This document shows, piece by piece, positions 33,679-42,395 of a stretch of 64,000 nt of DNA. Source of the stretch: Kurthia populi (GTDB taxonomy: Bacteria > Bacillota > Bacilli > Bacillales_A > Planococcaceae); contig NZ_JBHUOR010000143.1 of assembly GCF_042686175.1 (NCBI RefSeq), positions 62,001-126,000 of the forward strand, read 5' to 3'. Under the pieces are notes generated by a model. The model made no database searches. It saw nothing but the letters and a program-made list of their open reading frames with translations, and had not been told where the DNA came from. A program made the translations under genes and the position numbers. Positions within the stretch are counted from its first letter, which is position 1; the number at the start of each line of letters is the position of its first letter.

Positions 33679-34662
33679 TTAATTAAAAACAGGTTTGCCC
33701 TTTTTAATTTTTAAGCCTTTAAAGTTTTGCTTGATTGATAAATATTGATCCATTTCCTCAAGGAATTGATACAGTGAGGCCATCGCCACAAACTCTTCAT
33801 GCGTTTGTGGCAGTGGTAGCTCCTGAAATTCTTTCTTCACTTGAGATAACTTTTCACGATATTTTACAGCCGTATTCCCTGAGTGCACATTATTCGATAA
33901 ATCATCCATAAATTCGGCAATCACATGTGCTTGTGTCACAATTGTTGGCAGATTGGTGATTTTCGGCAAAATACGCTCAATAATTTCAAGCTGCTGCTCT
34001 CGAATATCAAAATAGCGATAAAACAAGTTTTCTTTACGTGTGATGTGATTTTCAACATCTTGGTAGGCAAGGGATTTCCCTTTATTGACTGCCTCTGTAG
34101 CAAGCAATAACTCACGCCCATTCCAATTCGTATCCCCTTCACGTAAATATTTAGCAATTTCACTAAAAATCGCACTATAATTTTTTTCAATTTCGATGCG
34201 ATACGTATTTAATTCGCGCTCAATATCCGGCATTTGCATATTCACAAGGAAGCCAACCCCAAACCCAACAAGCATAATGAGTAATTCATTTTCAAGCAGT
34301 GCCAGTGTAAAATGCTGTTCATTAAAAATATGCAATAAAATAACGGATGATGACACAAAACCGGGCGTTACTTTTAGCATTACCAAAATAGGTAATAGAA
34401 ATAGCACGAGAAGTCCTAAAATCAATGCGTGATAGCCTAGAAACGTAAAGAACACATAACTCATCGCGAGCACGAGGAATGAGGCAACAATGCGCGTATA
34501 AATCGCATGAATTGATTTACGTTTCGTTGTTTGAATACTTAAGATTGTTAAAATACCTGCGCTCGTATAGTATTCTAAATTTAAAAAAGCAGCGAGCCAA
34601 ATGGCAAGTGCGACGCCAACTGCTGTTTTGACAGTCCGAAATCCTATTTTAAACTTTCTCAT
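33679..34662 (-). CDS. YqjA-like membrane protein (aromatic acid exporter family)
   Basis: 327 residues: about six membrane helices in the first 150 residues (AVGVALAIWLAAFL, AGILTILSIQTT, IVASFLVLAMSYVFFTFLG and following), then a long helical cytoplasmic domain. The opening GFRTVKTAVGVALA and QTTKRKS are typical of the DUF939 group of the aromatic acid exporter family. Substrate unknown. GGAGGGG precedes the ATG. It keeps the place of yqjA relative to the epimerase and carboxylase in B. subtilis, apart from the inserted prli42 gene. Confidence 0.82.
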   Translation of the reverse strand: MRKFKIGFRTVKTAVGVALAIWLAAFLNLEYYTSAGILTILSIQTTKRKSIHAIYTRIVASFLVLAMSYVFFTFLGYHALILGLLVLFLLPILVMLKVTPGFVSSSVILLHIFNEQHFTLALLENELLIMLVGFGVGFLVNMQMPDIERELNTYRIEIEKNYSAIFSEIAKYLREGDTNWNGRELLLATEAVNKGKSLAYQDVENHITRKENLFYRYFDIREQQLEIIERILPKITNLPTIVTQAHVIAEFMDDLSNNVHSGNTAVKYREKLSQVKKEFQELPLPQTHEEFVAMASLYQFLEEMDQYLSIKQNFKGLKIKKGKPVFN

Positions 34663-34703
34663 AATCTACCCCTCCTGCCTTCAAAATGGCTTAAAACGCA
34701 CAA

Positions 34704-34725
34704 AAACCGCGCCTATGCACGGTTT
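34704..34725 (-). terminator. Weak terminator after brxB
   Basis: AAACCG and CGGTTT arms (34704-34709, 34720-34725) with a T-rich tail on the minus strand. Confidence 0.45.
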
Positions 34726-34742
34726 CTGAATTTCGCTCATAA

Positions 34743-35183
34743 TTACATTTCTTCGCAATAATCTTCGAAGTAGCCTTGTAAGTTTGTCACAACATTTACA
34801 GGGTCGTGACCTTCGATTTCATGACGAGGAATTTCAGCAACGGCTTGACCATCTTTCATTAAGACAAATGATGGAGATGATGGGATATGGTCCTCACCAA
34901 ATAACATACGTGCCATTGCTGTTGCTTCTTTATCTTGACCCGCGAAAACTGTCACAAAGTGATCAGGACGTTTTGGGTAGTTTTGTGAATAAACAGCTGC
35001 TGGACGTGCGATACCGCCTGCGCAACCACATACTGAGTTCACCATAAATAATGTTGTTCCCGGTTGTTTTGCTGCTTCGTCCACTTCTTCTGCTGTGCGT
35101 AATTCTGTATAACCATTCTCCGTTAACTCTGAACGGCATTGATTAATCATTGATTGATATAATAAATCGTATTCCATTGCCAT
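34743..35183 (-). CDS. brxB: Bacilliredoxin BrxA/BrxB family
   Basis: 146 residues with a thioredoxin-like fold and the CGC active site in VNSVCGCAGGIARPA. Bacilliredoxins remove bacillithiol from mixed disulfides on proteins after oxidative stress. The HIPSSPSFVLMKDG segment is also typical. AAAGGGG lies upstream of the ATG. B. subtilis has two paralogues (YphP and YqiW); position near the yqj/yqi cluster suggests YqiW (BrxB), though sequence alone does not separate them firmly. Confidence 0.9.
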   Translation of the reverse strand: MAMEYDLLYQSMINQCRSELTENGYTELRTAEEVDEAAKQPGTTLFMVNSVCGCAGGIARPAAVYSQNYPKRPDHFVTVFAGQDKEATAMARMLFGEDHIPSSPSFVLMKDGQAVAEIPRHEIEGHDPVNVVTNLQGYFEDYCEEM

Positions 35184-35249
35184 ATTAATTAGCCCCTTTC
35201 ACTATCTTCATCTTACTATAACAGCCTCTGCACTCGATTTCAAAGGTTC

Positions 35250-35459
35250 CTACTTGGAATGAGTGTGGTTCTTATTATTTTTATCGTAAAATACCATTGC
35301 GACAATAAATAGCGTCATGACAATGAACACAAGTGCCGCATAATGTGGCTGATAACCGTATACCGGATAGCTTACGAAGAGCCCGAGTAATGAGACGACA
35401 GCAATCACGGTTAAAATTTTGGCGACATCATGAAATTGCATATGTTTTTTTGTTGTCAT
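35250..35459 (-). CDS. Small two-span membrane protein
   Basis: 69 residues with two helices (about 13-33 and 41-58) and a polar, His/Asn/Lys-rich tail (DKNNKNHTHSK). AAAGGAG is 9 nt upstream of the ATG. No family recognised and no functional motif. It stands alone between brxB and a divergent GyrI-like gene. Confidence 0.65.
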   Translation of the reverse strand: MTTKKHMQFHDVAKILTVIAVVSLLGLFVSYPVYGYQPHYAALVFIVMTLFIVAMVFYDKNNKNHTHSK

Positions 35460-35641
35460 CCTTCAAAACTCCTTTAAATTTCTATAAGTGCCTTTATTTT
35501 AACATGCTCAAATTCACTTGAAAATGAATGTTTTTTAATTTTTTAAATATTACGAGAATTATTCGAAAATTAAAGGCTTCTACGTTATAATGAACATAAG
35601 GTGCATGCACCGATGATTTTGGAATAGAAAGGATGAATTTT

Positions 35642-36052
35642 ATGCAAACACGTATTGAAACGATTGCCGACGAAGTGCTTCGCGGCTTAAACGTTTATGA
35701 AGGAAGAATCGCTGATATTTCAGAGCAGTGGCAAGAGCTTGCGGATGTATTAGACGATTATGAAGTAAACACGGATGTACTCTATGGTGTTTGCATTTCA
35801 TTTACCGAAGATGGCATCGATTATTTAGCAGCTGTCAAAGAGGAAAATATGCCAAAAGAGGTAAAATCAATTGCGGTGCCGATTCCAAGTGGACGCTATC
35901 TTGTAGGTACCATTCATCAGCTCAACGAAATTGAGCCGACATTCCAGGCACTCCATAGCCATCAAGACTATACGCATCGCCCAGGTATTAGTTTTGAAAA
36001 ATACATCGGCAAGAACTTAGACCATATTGAAATTTGGGTCCCCGTTGAATAA
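35642..36052 (+). CDS. GyrI-like effector-binding domain protein
   Basis: 136 residues. The pattern of alternating strands with VPSGRYLVGTIHQ-like and ISFEKYIGKNLDHIEIWVPVE at the end is that of the AraC effector-binding/GyrI-like (SOUL-like) barrel, found as small stand-alone multidrug-binding or gyrase-inhibitor-like proteins. The second ATG (35642) is chosen because AGAAAGG lies 9 nt upstream; the first ATG touches that site. Function in this organism unknown. Confidence 0.7.
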   Translation: MQTRIETIADEVLRGLNVYEGRIADISEQWQELADVLDDYEVNTDVLYGVCISFTEDGIDYLAAVKEENMPKEVKSIAVPIPSGRYLVGTIHQLNEIEPTFQALHSHQDYTHRPGISFEKYIGKNLDHIEIWVPVE

Positions 36053-36067
36053 CGGCCCTAGATAAGG

Positions 36068-36096
36068 AACAGGCATACTATATGCCTGTTTTTTTA
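36068..36096 (+). terminator. Terminator after the GyrI-like gene
   Basis: AACAGGCATA, CTA, TATGCCTGTT, then TTTTT. Confidence 0.85.
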
Positions 36097-36163
36097 CGGT
36101 ATAAAAGCCGCAATAGAACCTAGTAGGCATGAAAACGTCCTCTAAAAAAAGGAGGGCTTCCGC

Positions 36164-36502
36164 GTGAAAAAAATAATGCCGATCATCGGCGTACTTTGTT
36201 TAGGTATTGCCTTATTTCTGTCTTCCTACGCCTCTGAAACGAGGCCAGATGCCATTCATATGAAACAAATTACGCTAGATAAAGATACGCTAAGTATAAA
36301 AGCAAATTATACCGACAACAGCGCGCATTTCAAGCGCTACACGTATCATATCGATGGTGATACGCTCTATATCGAAATACAATCGTCGCATTTCGTTGGT
36401 GCGGACACCATCGACTTTACACTGAAGGATAAAAAATTAAAAACCATCCACACCGTTTATTTAAAAGATAAGACAAACGAGAAAAAAATTTATGCCAAAT
36501 AA
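36164..36502 (+). CDS. Secreted or membrane-anchored hypothetical protein
   Basis: 112 residues with an N-terminal hydrophobic segment (about 4-22) followed by SYASETRP, where signal peptidase could cut after YAS; there is no lipobox Cys. The rest is a short beta-rich domain (KQITLDKDTLSIKANY, RYTYHIDGDTLYIEIQSS, FTLKDKKLKTIHTVYLKD). The start is GTG, set by AAAGGAGGG. I do not recognise the family; the two-sheet pattern is common in small extracytoplasmic proteins of Firmicutes. Confidence 0.65.
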   Translation: MKKIMPIIGVLCLGIALFLSSYASETRPDAIHMKQITLDKDTLSIKANYTDNSAHFKRYTYHIDGDTLYIEIQSSHFVGADTIDFTLKDKKLKTIHTVYLKDKTNEKKIYAK

Positions 36503-36540
36503 AAAGAGCTTCTCACAACGTGTTGTAAGAAGCTCTTTTT
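36501..36540. terminator. Bidirectional terminator between the secreted protein gene and meaB
   Basis: AAAAAGAGCTTCT (36501-36513) and AGAAGCTCTTTTT (36528-36540). Confidence 0.85.
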
Positions 36541-37611
36541 CTATGGTTTAAACAGTGTCTCAATTCCTTGAGCAACGGTTAAATTCCCTTTTAAAATTTC
36601 TTGCTCTAAGCTAGCGACAGTATCCTTACGACCTGCTGTGGCATAAAAATCATCGACTAATTTGTCTAAAATCATTTGGCGGAACCAGTCGGTCGTTTGA
36701 CTGTTGCGTCGCTCATTCCATACATGGTTTTCAAGCGCCGTTTCCTTAAAATCATCTAGCGTCTTAAACACCTTATCAAAACCAGTCTTTTCATAAGAAG
36801 AGGCCGTTAGTGTACGAGTCGTCCAGCCTGGTGTTGCTGGCTGAAGTAGATGCAAGATTTGTTTGTATTCCATTGCTGTTTTCTTAGCATTTCGAAGATT
36901 ATCACCGTCTGCTTTATGCACTAAAATGCCATCTGCAAGCTCCATAATCCCCTTTTTCATGCCTTGTAATTCATCACCTGCACCGGTTAATACAAGCAAT
37001 AAGAAGAAATCGACCATATTACGTACAGCCGTCTCACTTTGTCCAACACCCACTGTTTCAATCAAGATAATATCATAGCCTGCTGCCTCACAAAGGAGCA
37101 TCGTCTCACGTGTTTTGCGGTGCACACCACCGAGCGTACCAGCGGACGGACTTGGACGAATAAACGCATTTTTTTCACGCGATAATTCCTCCATACGTGT
37201 CTTATCTCCTAAAATACTGCCGCCTGTGACACTTGATGACGGGTCAATAGCAAGCACCGCTACTTTGTGACCTTCATCACAAAGCATTTTACCAAACGTT
37301 TCAATGAACGTACTCTTGCCGGCTCCAGGTACACCGGTAATGCCGATGCGGATACTATTTCCTGTATACGGCAATAAACGTTTTAAGAGCTCTTGACCGA
37401 GCACCTTATCGTCTGTATTTGAGCTTTCGAGTAACGTAATGGCTTTCGCTAAACGAATCCGATCGCCTGCACGGATATCCGCTACCGCAGCATCGAAATC
37501 AATTTCTTTTTTCTTTCGTCGAACGAATTTACGACGTGTTGTCGCCTGCATGCCATCATGACTAGCTGCAACCCCTGGCTGGACAAATAACGCCGACTTT
37601 TTATCGTTCAT
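36541..37611 (-). CDS. meaB: Methylmalonyl-CoA mutase-associated GTPase MeaB
   Basis: 356 residues of the G3E family. P-loop GVPGAGKST (about residue 97), Walker B/switch ETVGVGQSE, LTGAGDELQGMKKGIMEL, and the NKxD motif as HKADGD. MeaB guards the B12 cofactor of methylmalonyl-CoA mutase, gating its loading and removing damaged cobalamin. Its ATG overlaps the mutB stop codon by one base (TAATG). Last gene of mutA-mutB-meaB. Confidence 0.95.
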   Translation of the reverse strand: MNDKKSALFVQPGVAASHDGMQATTRRKFVRRKKKEIDFDAAVADIRAGDRIRLAKAITLLESSNTDDKVLGQELLKRLLPYTGNSIRIGITGVPGAGKSTFIETFGKMLCDEGHKVAVLAIDPSSSVTGGSILGDKTRMEELSREKNAFIRPSPSAGTLGGVHRKTRETMLLCEAAGYDIILIETVGVGQSETAVRNMVDFFLLLVLTGAGDELQGMKKGIMELADGILVHKADGDNLRNAKKTAMEYKQILHLLQPATPGWTTRTLTASSYEKTGFDKVFKTLDDFKETALENHVWNERRNSQTTDWFRQMILDKLVDDFYATAGRKDTVASLEQEILKGNLTVAQGIETLFKP

Positions 37612-39755
37612 TATTCAGCCTCGTACCCTAATTGTTCGTAGATTAGCTCAATAATTTTTTGAGAAGCGATTGGCAATACAGTACCAGGGCCGAAGATTGC
37701 TTTTGCACCGCTTTCGTATAAGAAATCATAATCTTGTGCTGGCACAACACCACCAACGATGACAATAATATCTTCGCGGCCTAATTTTTTCAGCTCCGCG
37801 ATTAATTCTGGTACAAGTGTTTTATGACCCGCTGCAAGTGACGATACACCGACAACATGTACGTCATTTTCAACAGCCATAACTGCTGTTTCTTCTGGCG
37901 TCATAAATAATGGTGAAATATCGACGTCAAAGCCAAAGTCTGCGTAAGCTGTCGCAACAACTTTCGCACCACGGTCATGTCCATCTTGACCCATTTTCGC
38001 CACAAGAATACGTGGACGACGACCTTCTGCTTCTAAGAATTCATCCGTCATTTGTTTTACTTCTGTAATGGCATCTTGGTCTGAATAATTCGTAGCGTAC
38101 ACCCCACTAATTGAGCGAATAACTGCTTTATGACGACCTGATACGTTTTCAATGGCATCAGAGATTTCACCAAGTGTTGCACGCGCACGCGCAGCATCTA
38201 CAGCAACCGCTAATAAGTTTTCTTCACCTGTTTCCGCAGCTTTTGTTAGACGCGCTAAATGTTTTTGTACTTCTGCATCGTCGCGGTCTTCTTTCATTTT
38301 GTTAATACGGTCAATTTGCGATTGACGTACTAATGTATTATCGATATCTAGGATTTCGATTGGCTCTTCTTCTGTTAAACGGTATTTATTTACACCGATA
38401 ATTGTTTCTGCATTCGAGTCAATTTTCGCTTGGCGTTTTGCTGCCGCTTCTTCGACTTTCATTTTCGGAAGACCTGTTTCGATTGCTTTGGCCATACCGC
38501 CTAAGCCTTCAACTTCTTCGATTAATTCCCACGCAGATTGTGTCAACTCATCTGTTAATTTCTCAACATAATAAGAACCGCCCCATGGGTCAATCGTTTT
38601 TGTCATGCCTGTTTCGTTTTGTAAGAATAATTGTGTATTACGTGCGATACGCGCAGAGAAATCTGTTGGCAGTGCAATCGCTTCATCTAACGCGTTCGTG
38701 TGAAGTGATTGTGTATGCCCCATTGTTGCCGCATTCGCTTCGATTAATGTACGTGTCACATTATTGAATGGGTCTTGTTCTGTTAGCGACCAACCAGACG
38801 TTTGTGAGTGCGTACGTAGGGATTGCGTTTTTGCGTTTTCTGGCTCGAACTGGCTCATTAACTGTGCCCAAATACGACGTGCAGCACGCATTTTCGCGAT
38901 TTCCATGTAGTAGTTCATGCCGATTGCCCAGAAGAATGATAAACGTGGTGCGAATTTATCGATATCAATACCCGCTTCTAAGCCCGTACGTGCGTATTCA
39001 AGACCATCTGCTAATGTGTAGCCTAGCTCGATATCATTTGTTGCGCCCGCTTCTTGGATATGGTAACCAGAAATTGAAATCGAGTTGAATTTTGGCATGA
39101 ATTTTGATGTATATTCAAAAATATCCGCAATAATTTTCATCGACATTGCTGGTGGATAAATATATGTGTTACGTACCATATACTCTTTTAAAATATCATT
39201 TTGAATCGTACCTGATAATTTATCTGGTGAAACACCTTGCTCTTCTGCTGTCACGATGTAGAAGGCAAGTACCGGTAATACCGCGCCGTTCATTGTCATC
39301 GATACAGACATTTGGTCAAGTGGAATCCCTGCAAAAAGAATTTTTGTATCTTCAACCGAGTCAATTGCTACGCCGGCTTTACCAACATCACCTGTTACAC
39401 GAGGGTGATCTGAGTCATAGCCACGGTGCGTTGCAAGGTCAAACGCTACAGATAACCCTTTTTGACCCATCGCTAAGTTACGACGATAAAAGGCATTTGA
39501 TTCTTCAGCAGTTGAGAAACCTGCATATTGACGAATTGTCCAAGGACGACCTACATACATTGTTGGGTAAGGGCCACGCGTATTGGGTGTCACGCCTGCT
39601 ACATCATTTAAATGTTTTAAACCTTCTGTATCTTCTTTTGTATAGACATGCTTCACTTCGATGTCTTCGTTCGTCATAAACGTGTCATCTTTTTTCGTAT
39701 ACGCTTCTTTTGTTAATACTTCTTCAATATCAATTGCTCCAAAATTCACGCTCAT
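37611..39755 (-). CDS. mutB: Methylmalonyl-CoA mutase large subunit
   Basis: 714 residues. N-terminal TIM barrel that binds CoA ester (GPYPTMYVGRPWTIRQYAGFSTAEESNAFYR), then a C-terminal B12-binding domain (about 585-714) with the cobalt-ligand motif DGHDRG in MAKMGQDGHDRG-like context and GGVVPAQDYDFL. It rearranges methylmalonyl-CoA to succinyl-CoA with adenosylcobalamin. AAGGAGG precedes the ATG and lies inside the mutA 3' end; the two genes overlap by 4 nt (ATGA). Confidence 0.97.
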   Translation of the reverse strand: MSVNFGAIDIEEVLTKEAYTKKDDTFMTNEDIEVKHVYTKEDTEGLKHLNDVAGVTPNTRGPYPTMYVGRPWTIRQYAGFSTAEESNAFYRRNLAMGQKGLSVAFDLATHRGYDSDHPRVTGDVGKAGVAIDSVEDTKILFAGIPLDQMSVSMTMNGAVLPVLAFYIVTAEEQGVSPDKLSGTIQNDILKEYMVRNTYIYPPAMSMKIIADIFEYTSKFMPKFNSISISGYHIQEAGATNDIELGYTLADGLEYARTGLEAGIDIDKFAPRLSFFWAIGMNYYMEIAKMRAARRIWAQLMSQFEPENAKTQSLRTHSQTSGWSLTEQDPFNNVTRTLIEANAATMGHTQSLHTNALDEAIALPTDFSARIARNTQLFLQNETGMTKTIDPWGGSYYVEKLTDELTQSAWELIEEVEGLGGMAKAIETGLPKMKVEEAAAKRQAKIDSNAETIIGVNKYRLTEEEPIEILDIDNTLVRQSQIDRINKMKEDRDDAEVQKHLARLTKAAETGEENLLAVAVDAARARATLGEISDAIENVSGRHKAVIRSISGVYATNYSDQDAITEVKQMTDEFLEAEGRRPRILVAKMGQDGHDRGAKVVATAYADFGFDVDISPLFMTPEETAVMAVENDVHVVGVSSLAAGHKTLVPELIAELKKLGREDIIVIVGGVVPAQDYDFLYESGAKAIFGPGTVLPIASQKIIELIYEQLGYEAE

Positions 39756-41395
39756 CGTTGTACCTCCTTAAGGCTTGTTTGAATGCCTTCAAGTTTTTCG
39801 TAAATGTTCATGCCCGCATATAAGGCACCATCAATACCATCGATATCAAATTTACCGGCAACATCAAGTAATGTGCCCGGTTGTTTTGAAGCGATGATTT
39901 GTGGTAATACGGCTTCAACATCCTCATCAACAGCTGAGAACACAACAACTTGTGCATCCGTTGTTGCTAAGTAGTTTTTCGCTGCTTCTACATCGGTAAA
40001 TGGCTCTGTTACGTCTGCCGTTACACCTGCTGTAGCGAAAATACCTGTTACGAAATCAGTACGTGGTTTGATTTTTTTCAGTTCACCATAAGCAAGTACG
40101 GCTACTTTTACTGGATTTTCTTTAAAATCAACGCGTAATTTTTCAAATGGTTGTGCTAAACGATTAACGTCAACAAAGCTTTCTGCTGGTACTTCTTCTG
40201 TCGCATCCGCGAAGTTATTTGTACCAACTAATACTGCTTTACGTGTTTCTACATCCGCAAGACGTTTATCCCATACCACTTTTACATCTGCAGCGATTTT
40301 TGCTTGTGCTGCTGTATAGCCGCCTGCTGCTTGGATTTCTAAGAAGTATGCCCATGCATTTTTCACAAGGTCATGTGTTAATGATTCAACGAAGTATGAG
40401 CCACCTGCTGGATCTAATACTTTTGTGACATGTGACTCTTCTTTAATCACAAGTGCTGCGTTACGTGCGATACGTACCGATTGATTTGTTGGACCTGTTA
40501 ATACATTATGTGGGTGTACGGTTACTACGTCTGCGCCACCGATTACTGCTGAGAAGGCTTCATTGCCTGCACGCAGTAAATTGACATACACATCTAATTT
40601 AGAGAATGAGCGTAGTGATGTTTCCGTCACGATTTGAACTGGTTTTGGTGACGTTACACCATATGCTTGTGCAAAGGCTTTCCATAGTACACGGAATGCA
40701 CGAATTTTTGCGATTTCCATAAAGAATTGTGGGTCGATTGCAAATGATGCAAAGAATTTGTCTTCGTTCGCTGCAAAGTCCTCACCTAATAATTCTGCTG
40801 CTTGCGCTAATGCAATTGCTAATTCCTGTGTCGCATTCGCACCTTCATAGTGTACCGTTTGTGTATGGGCATTTAATGTGCGTACATTTGCAAAATCAGT
40901 AAGCTCTACTGGTTCTGCTGACACGATAAATCCAGTTACCGTTTTATCCGTCACAAAGTTGAAAACATTTACTACTTCTTTATTATCAACGTAAAGAACA
41001 ACTTGCTTATGTGTATCGATTAAGGCTGCCAATTGTTTTAACGCTGCCTCATCCCACTCAAAGCTCACTTTCCCTACTGTTACATATTGTGCTCCACGCG
41101 CAAAGGCATCATTTGTTTGTGCAACGAATTCTTCAATTGAAGAGCCAAAAGCTTGTTGTGCTACCCCAAAGTCACCATCAGCTTTTAATGCACGTACAGT
41201 TGATACTTGCTCCTCTAATTTGCCATCAAGCGCCTCTAGTAAACGTTCCTCTGTGTATAGAGGTTCTAGAGTGATCCCCTCGATAGTTTTTGTTAAAAGC
41301 GATTCAAAAGGTTTTCCTTTTAATTGCTTTACAGCAGCCTCCTGCCATTGGTCGTAAGAAGGCTTTTCAAATGTTACTTCTTTTAAGTTTGTCAT
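39752..41395 (-). CDS. mutA: Methylmalonyl-CoA mutase small subunit
   Basis: 547 residues, related to MutB but without the DxHxxG cobalamin motif, as expected for the non-catalytic small subunit of the heterodimer. Conserved landmarks include ASFAIDPQFFMEIAKIRAFRVLW and LDPAGGSYFVESLTHDL. First gene of the operon. The nearest purine-rich site (GGGGGGAAG) lies unusually far from the ATG (about 16-18 nt), yet the conserved N-terminus leaves no better start. The 286-bp upstream region shows no cobalamin riboswitch. Confidence 0.93.
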   Translation of the reverse strand: MTNLKEVTFEKPSYDQWQEAAVKQLKGKPFESLLTKTIEGITLEPLYTEERLLEALDGKLEEQVSTVRALKADGDFGVAQQAFGSSIEEFVAQTNDAFARGAQYVTVGKVSFEWDEAALKQLAALIDTHKQVVLYVDNKEVVNVFNFVTDKTVTGFIVSAEPVELTDFANVRTLNAHTQTVHYEGANATQELAIALAQAAELLGEDFAANEDKFFASFAIDPQFFMEIAKIRAFRVLWKAFAQAYGVTSPKPVQIVTETSLRSFSKLDVYVNLLRAGNEAFSAVIGGADVVTVHPHNVLTGPTNQSVRIARNAALVIKEESHVTKVLDPAGGSYFVESLTHDLVKNAWAYFLEIQAAGGYTAAQAKIAADVKVVWDKRLADVETRKAVLVGTNNFADATEEVPAESFVDVNRLAQPFEKLRVDFKENPVKVAVLAYGELKKIKPRTDFVTGIFATAGVTADVTEPFTDVEAAKNYLATTDAQVVVFSAVDEDVEAVLPQIIASKQPGTLLDVAGKFDIDGIDGALYAGMNIYEKLEGIQTSLKEVQR

Positions 41396-41663
41396 ACGGT
41401 CGCGTAGACGCTTCCCCCCTTCAATGATTCTAGCCTTATTTTACACAAAGATTCTGACTGTTAAAAGTATAAAAATGGATAATATCGCGCTTCTTACCTA
41501 TTTTCGCGTCTATCATTTTCACATAAACTCATGAAAAAACTTATTTTTTTAGAACATTTAGCGCTTTTCCTAGCGAAAAAATATGTATCCGCTTGCATTT
41601 AAAATTTTCTGAAAAAACATTCTCTGTGCTATAGCACTATCACAAAAAGACCTATTAAATGGA

Positions 41664-41699
41664 AAAAACAGCGTATCTGTACTATGATACGCTGTTTTT
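41664..41699 (-). terminator. Terminator of the glpQ unit
   Basis: AAAAACAGCGTATC pairs with GATACGCTGTTTTT; it overlaps the glpQ stop codon. Confidence 0.75.
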
Positions 41700-42395
41700 A
41701 TAAACGACTGCCGGATAATCCGTAATCCAGCCGATGACTGTTTGATGTGGGTTTTTTAAATAGTTTTCTTGTCCTGTTATATTATAAAAACGTACTTTTT
41801 TGCCCGCTTGTTGTGCCGCATTTAAATACTTCGCCTTGTAATAGCGCTTTTTGTTCGCATGAATAACATCGATATGCGCTGCCGCTTGAAGCGATGTCCA
41901 GTCGAATGCTTTTTTCGGAATAAATGCGGTTTCAAGTGATGGATTAATACGCTTCACATCACGTAAAACGTCCTCATGAAACGATGAAATATGGACATGC
42001 TGTAAGCGACCACATTTTTTCACAAGTGATTCAAGCGCCGCAAATTGACCGATAAACGATTCTTTTAATTCGATATTTACCGGGATTTGCTGTGGGATGA
42101 GCCATGCTAGCAACTCATCAAACGTTAATAGCGTCGTACCTTTTTTTAAAAAGCGCTTCCCCACTGTTAATTTACGAATTTGATTGTATGGAACTTCATT
42201 TAACTGATAATTCTTGCCAGTTAACCGCTTCAAATTTAAATCATGCGTCACAATTGCCACATAATCCTTTGTTAATTGCACATCAAACTCTAGGCCATCT
42301 GCTTGCTCTTCTAGTGCTTGTTGAAACGCCGCCATCGAGTTTTCAGGTGCTTTTGTAATAACCCCACGATGCGCGTAAATTGGTAATTTAGACAT
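41682..42395 (-). CDS. glpQ: Glycerophosphodiester phosphodiesterase
   Basis: 237 residues of the GDPD family, a TIM barrel releasing glycerol-3-phosphate from glycerophosphodiesters. Active-site motifs YAHRG, APENSMAAFQ, LEFDVQLTKD and THDLNLKRLT are complete. No signal peptide, so it is cytoplasmic, like B. subtilis YqiK. It overlaps the 3' end of the FapA-like gene by 8 nt and shares its transcript. Close to spo0A as in B. subtilis. Confidence 0.9.
   Translation of the reverse strand: MSKLPIYAHRGVITKAPENSMAAFQQALEEQADGLEFDVQLTKDYVAIVTHDLNLKRLTGKNYQLNEVPYNQIRKLTVGKRFLKKGTTLLTFDELLAWLIPQQIPVNIELKESFIGQFAALESLVKKCGRLQHVHISSFHEDVLRDVKRINPSLETAFIPKKAFDWTSLQAAAHIDVIHANKKRYYKAKYLNAAQQAGKKVRFYNITGQENYLKNPHQTVIGWITDYPAVVYKNSVS

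Noticed and set aside
38402..39679. Long antisense ORFs (up to 177 codons) inside mutB
   Set aside because: They mirror the codon pattern of mutB, have no ribosome sites and low-complexity products rich in Leu and Arg.
41396..41663. Cobalamin riboswitch before the B12-dependent mutase operon
   Set aside because: No B12-box-like sequence; the stretch is AT-rich and unstructured by eye.
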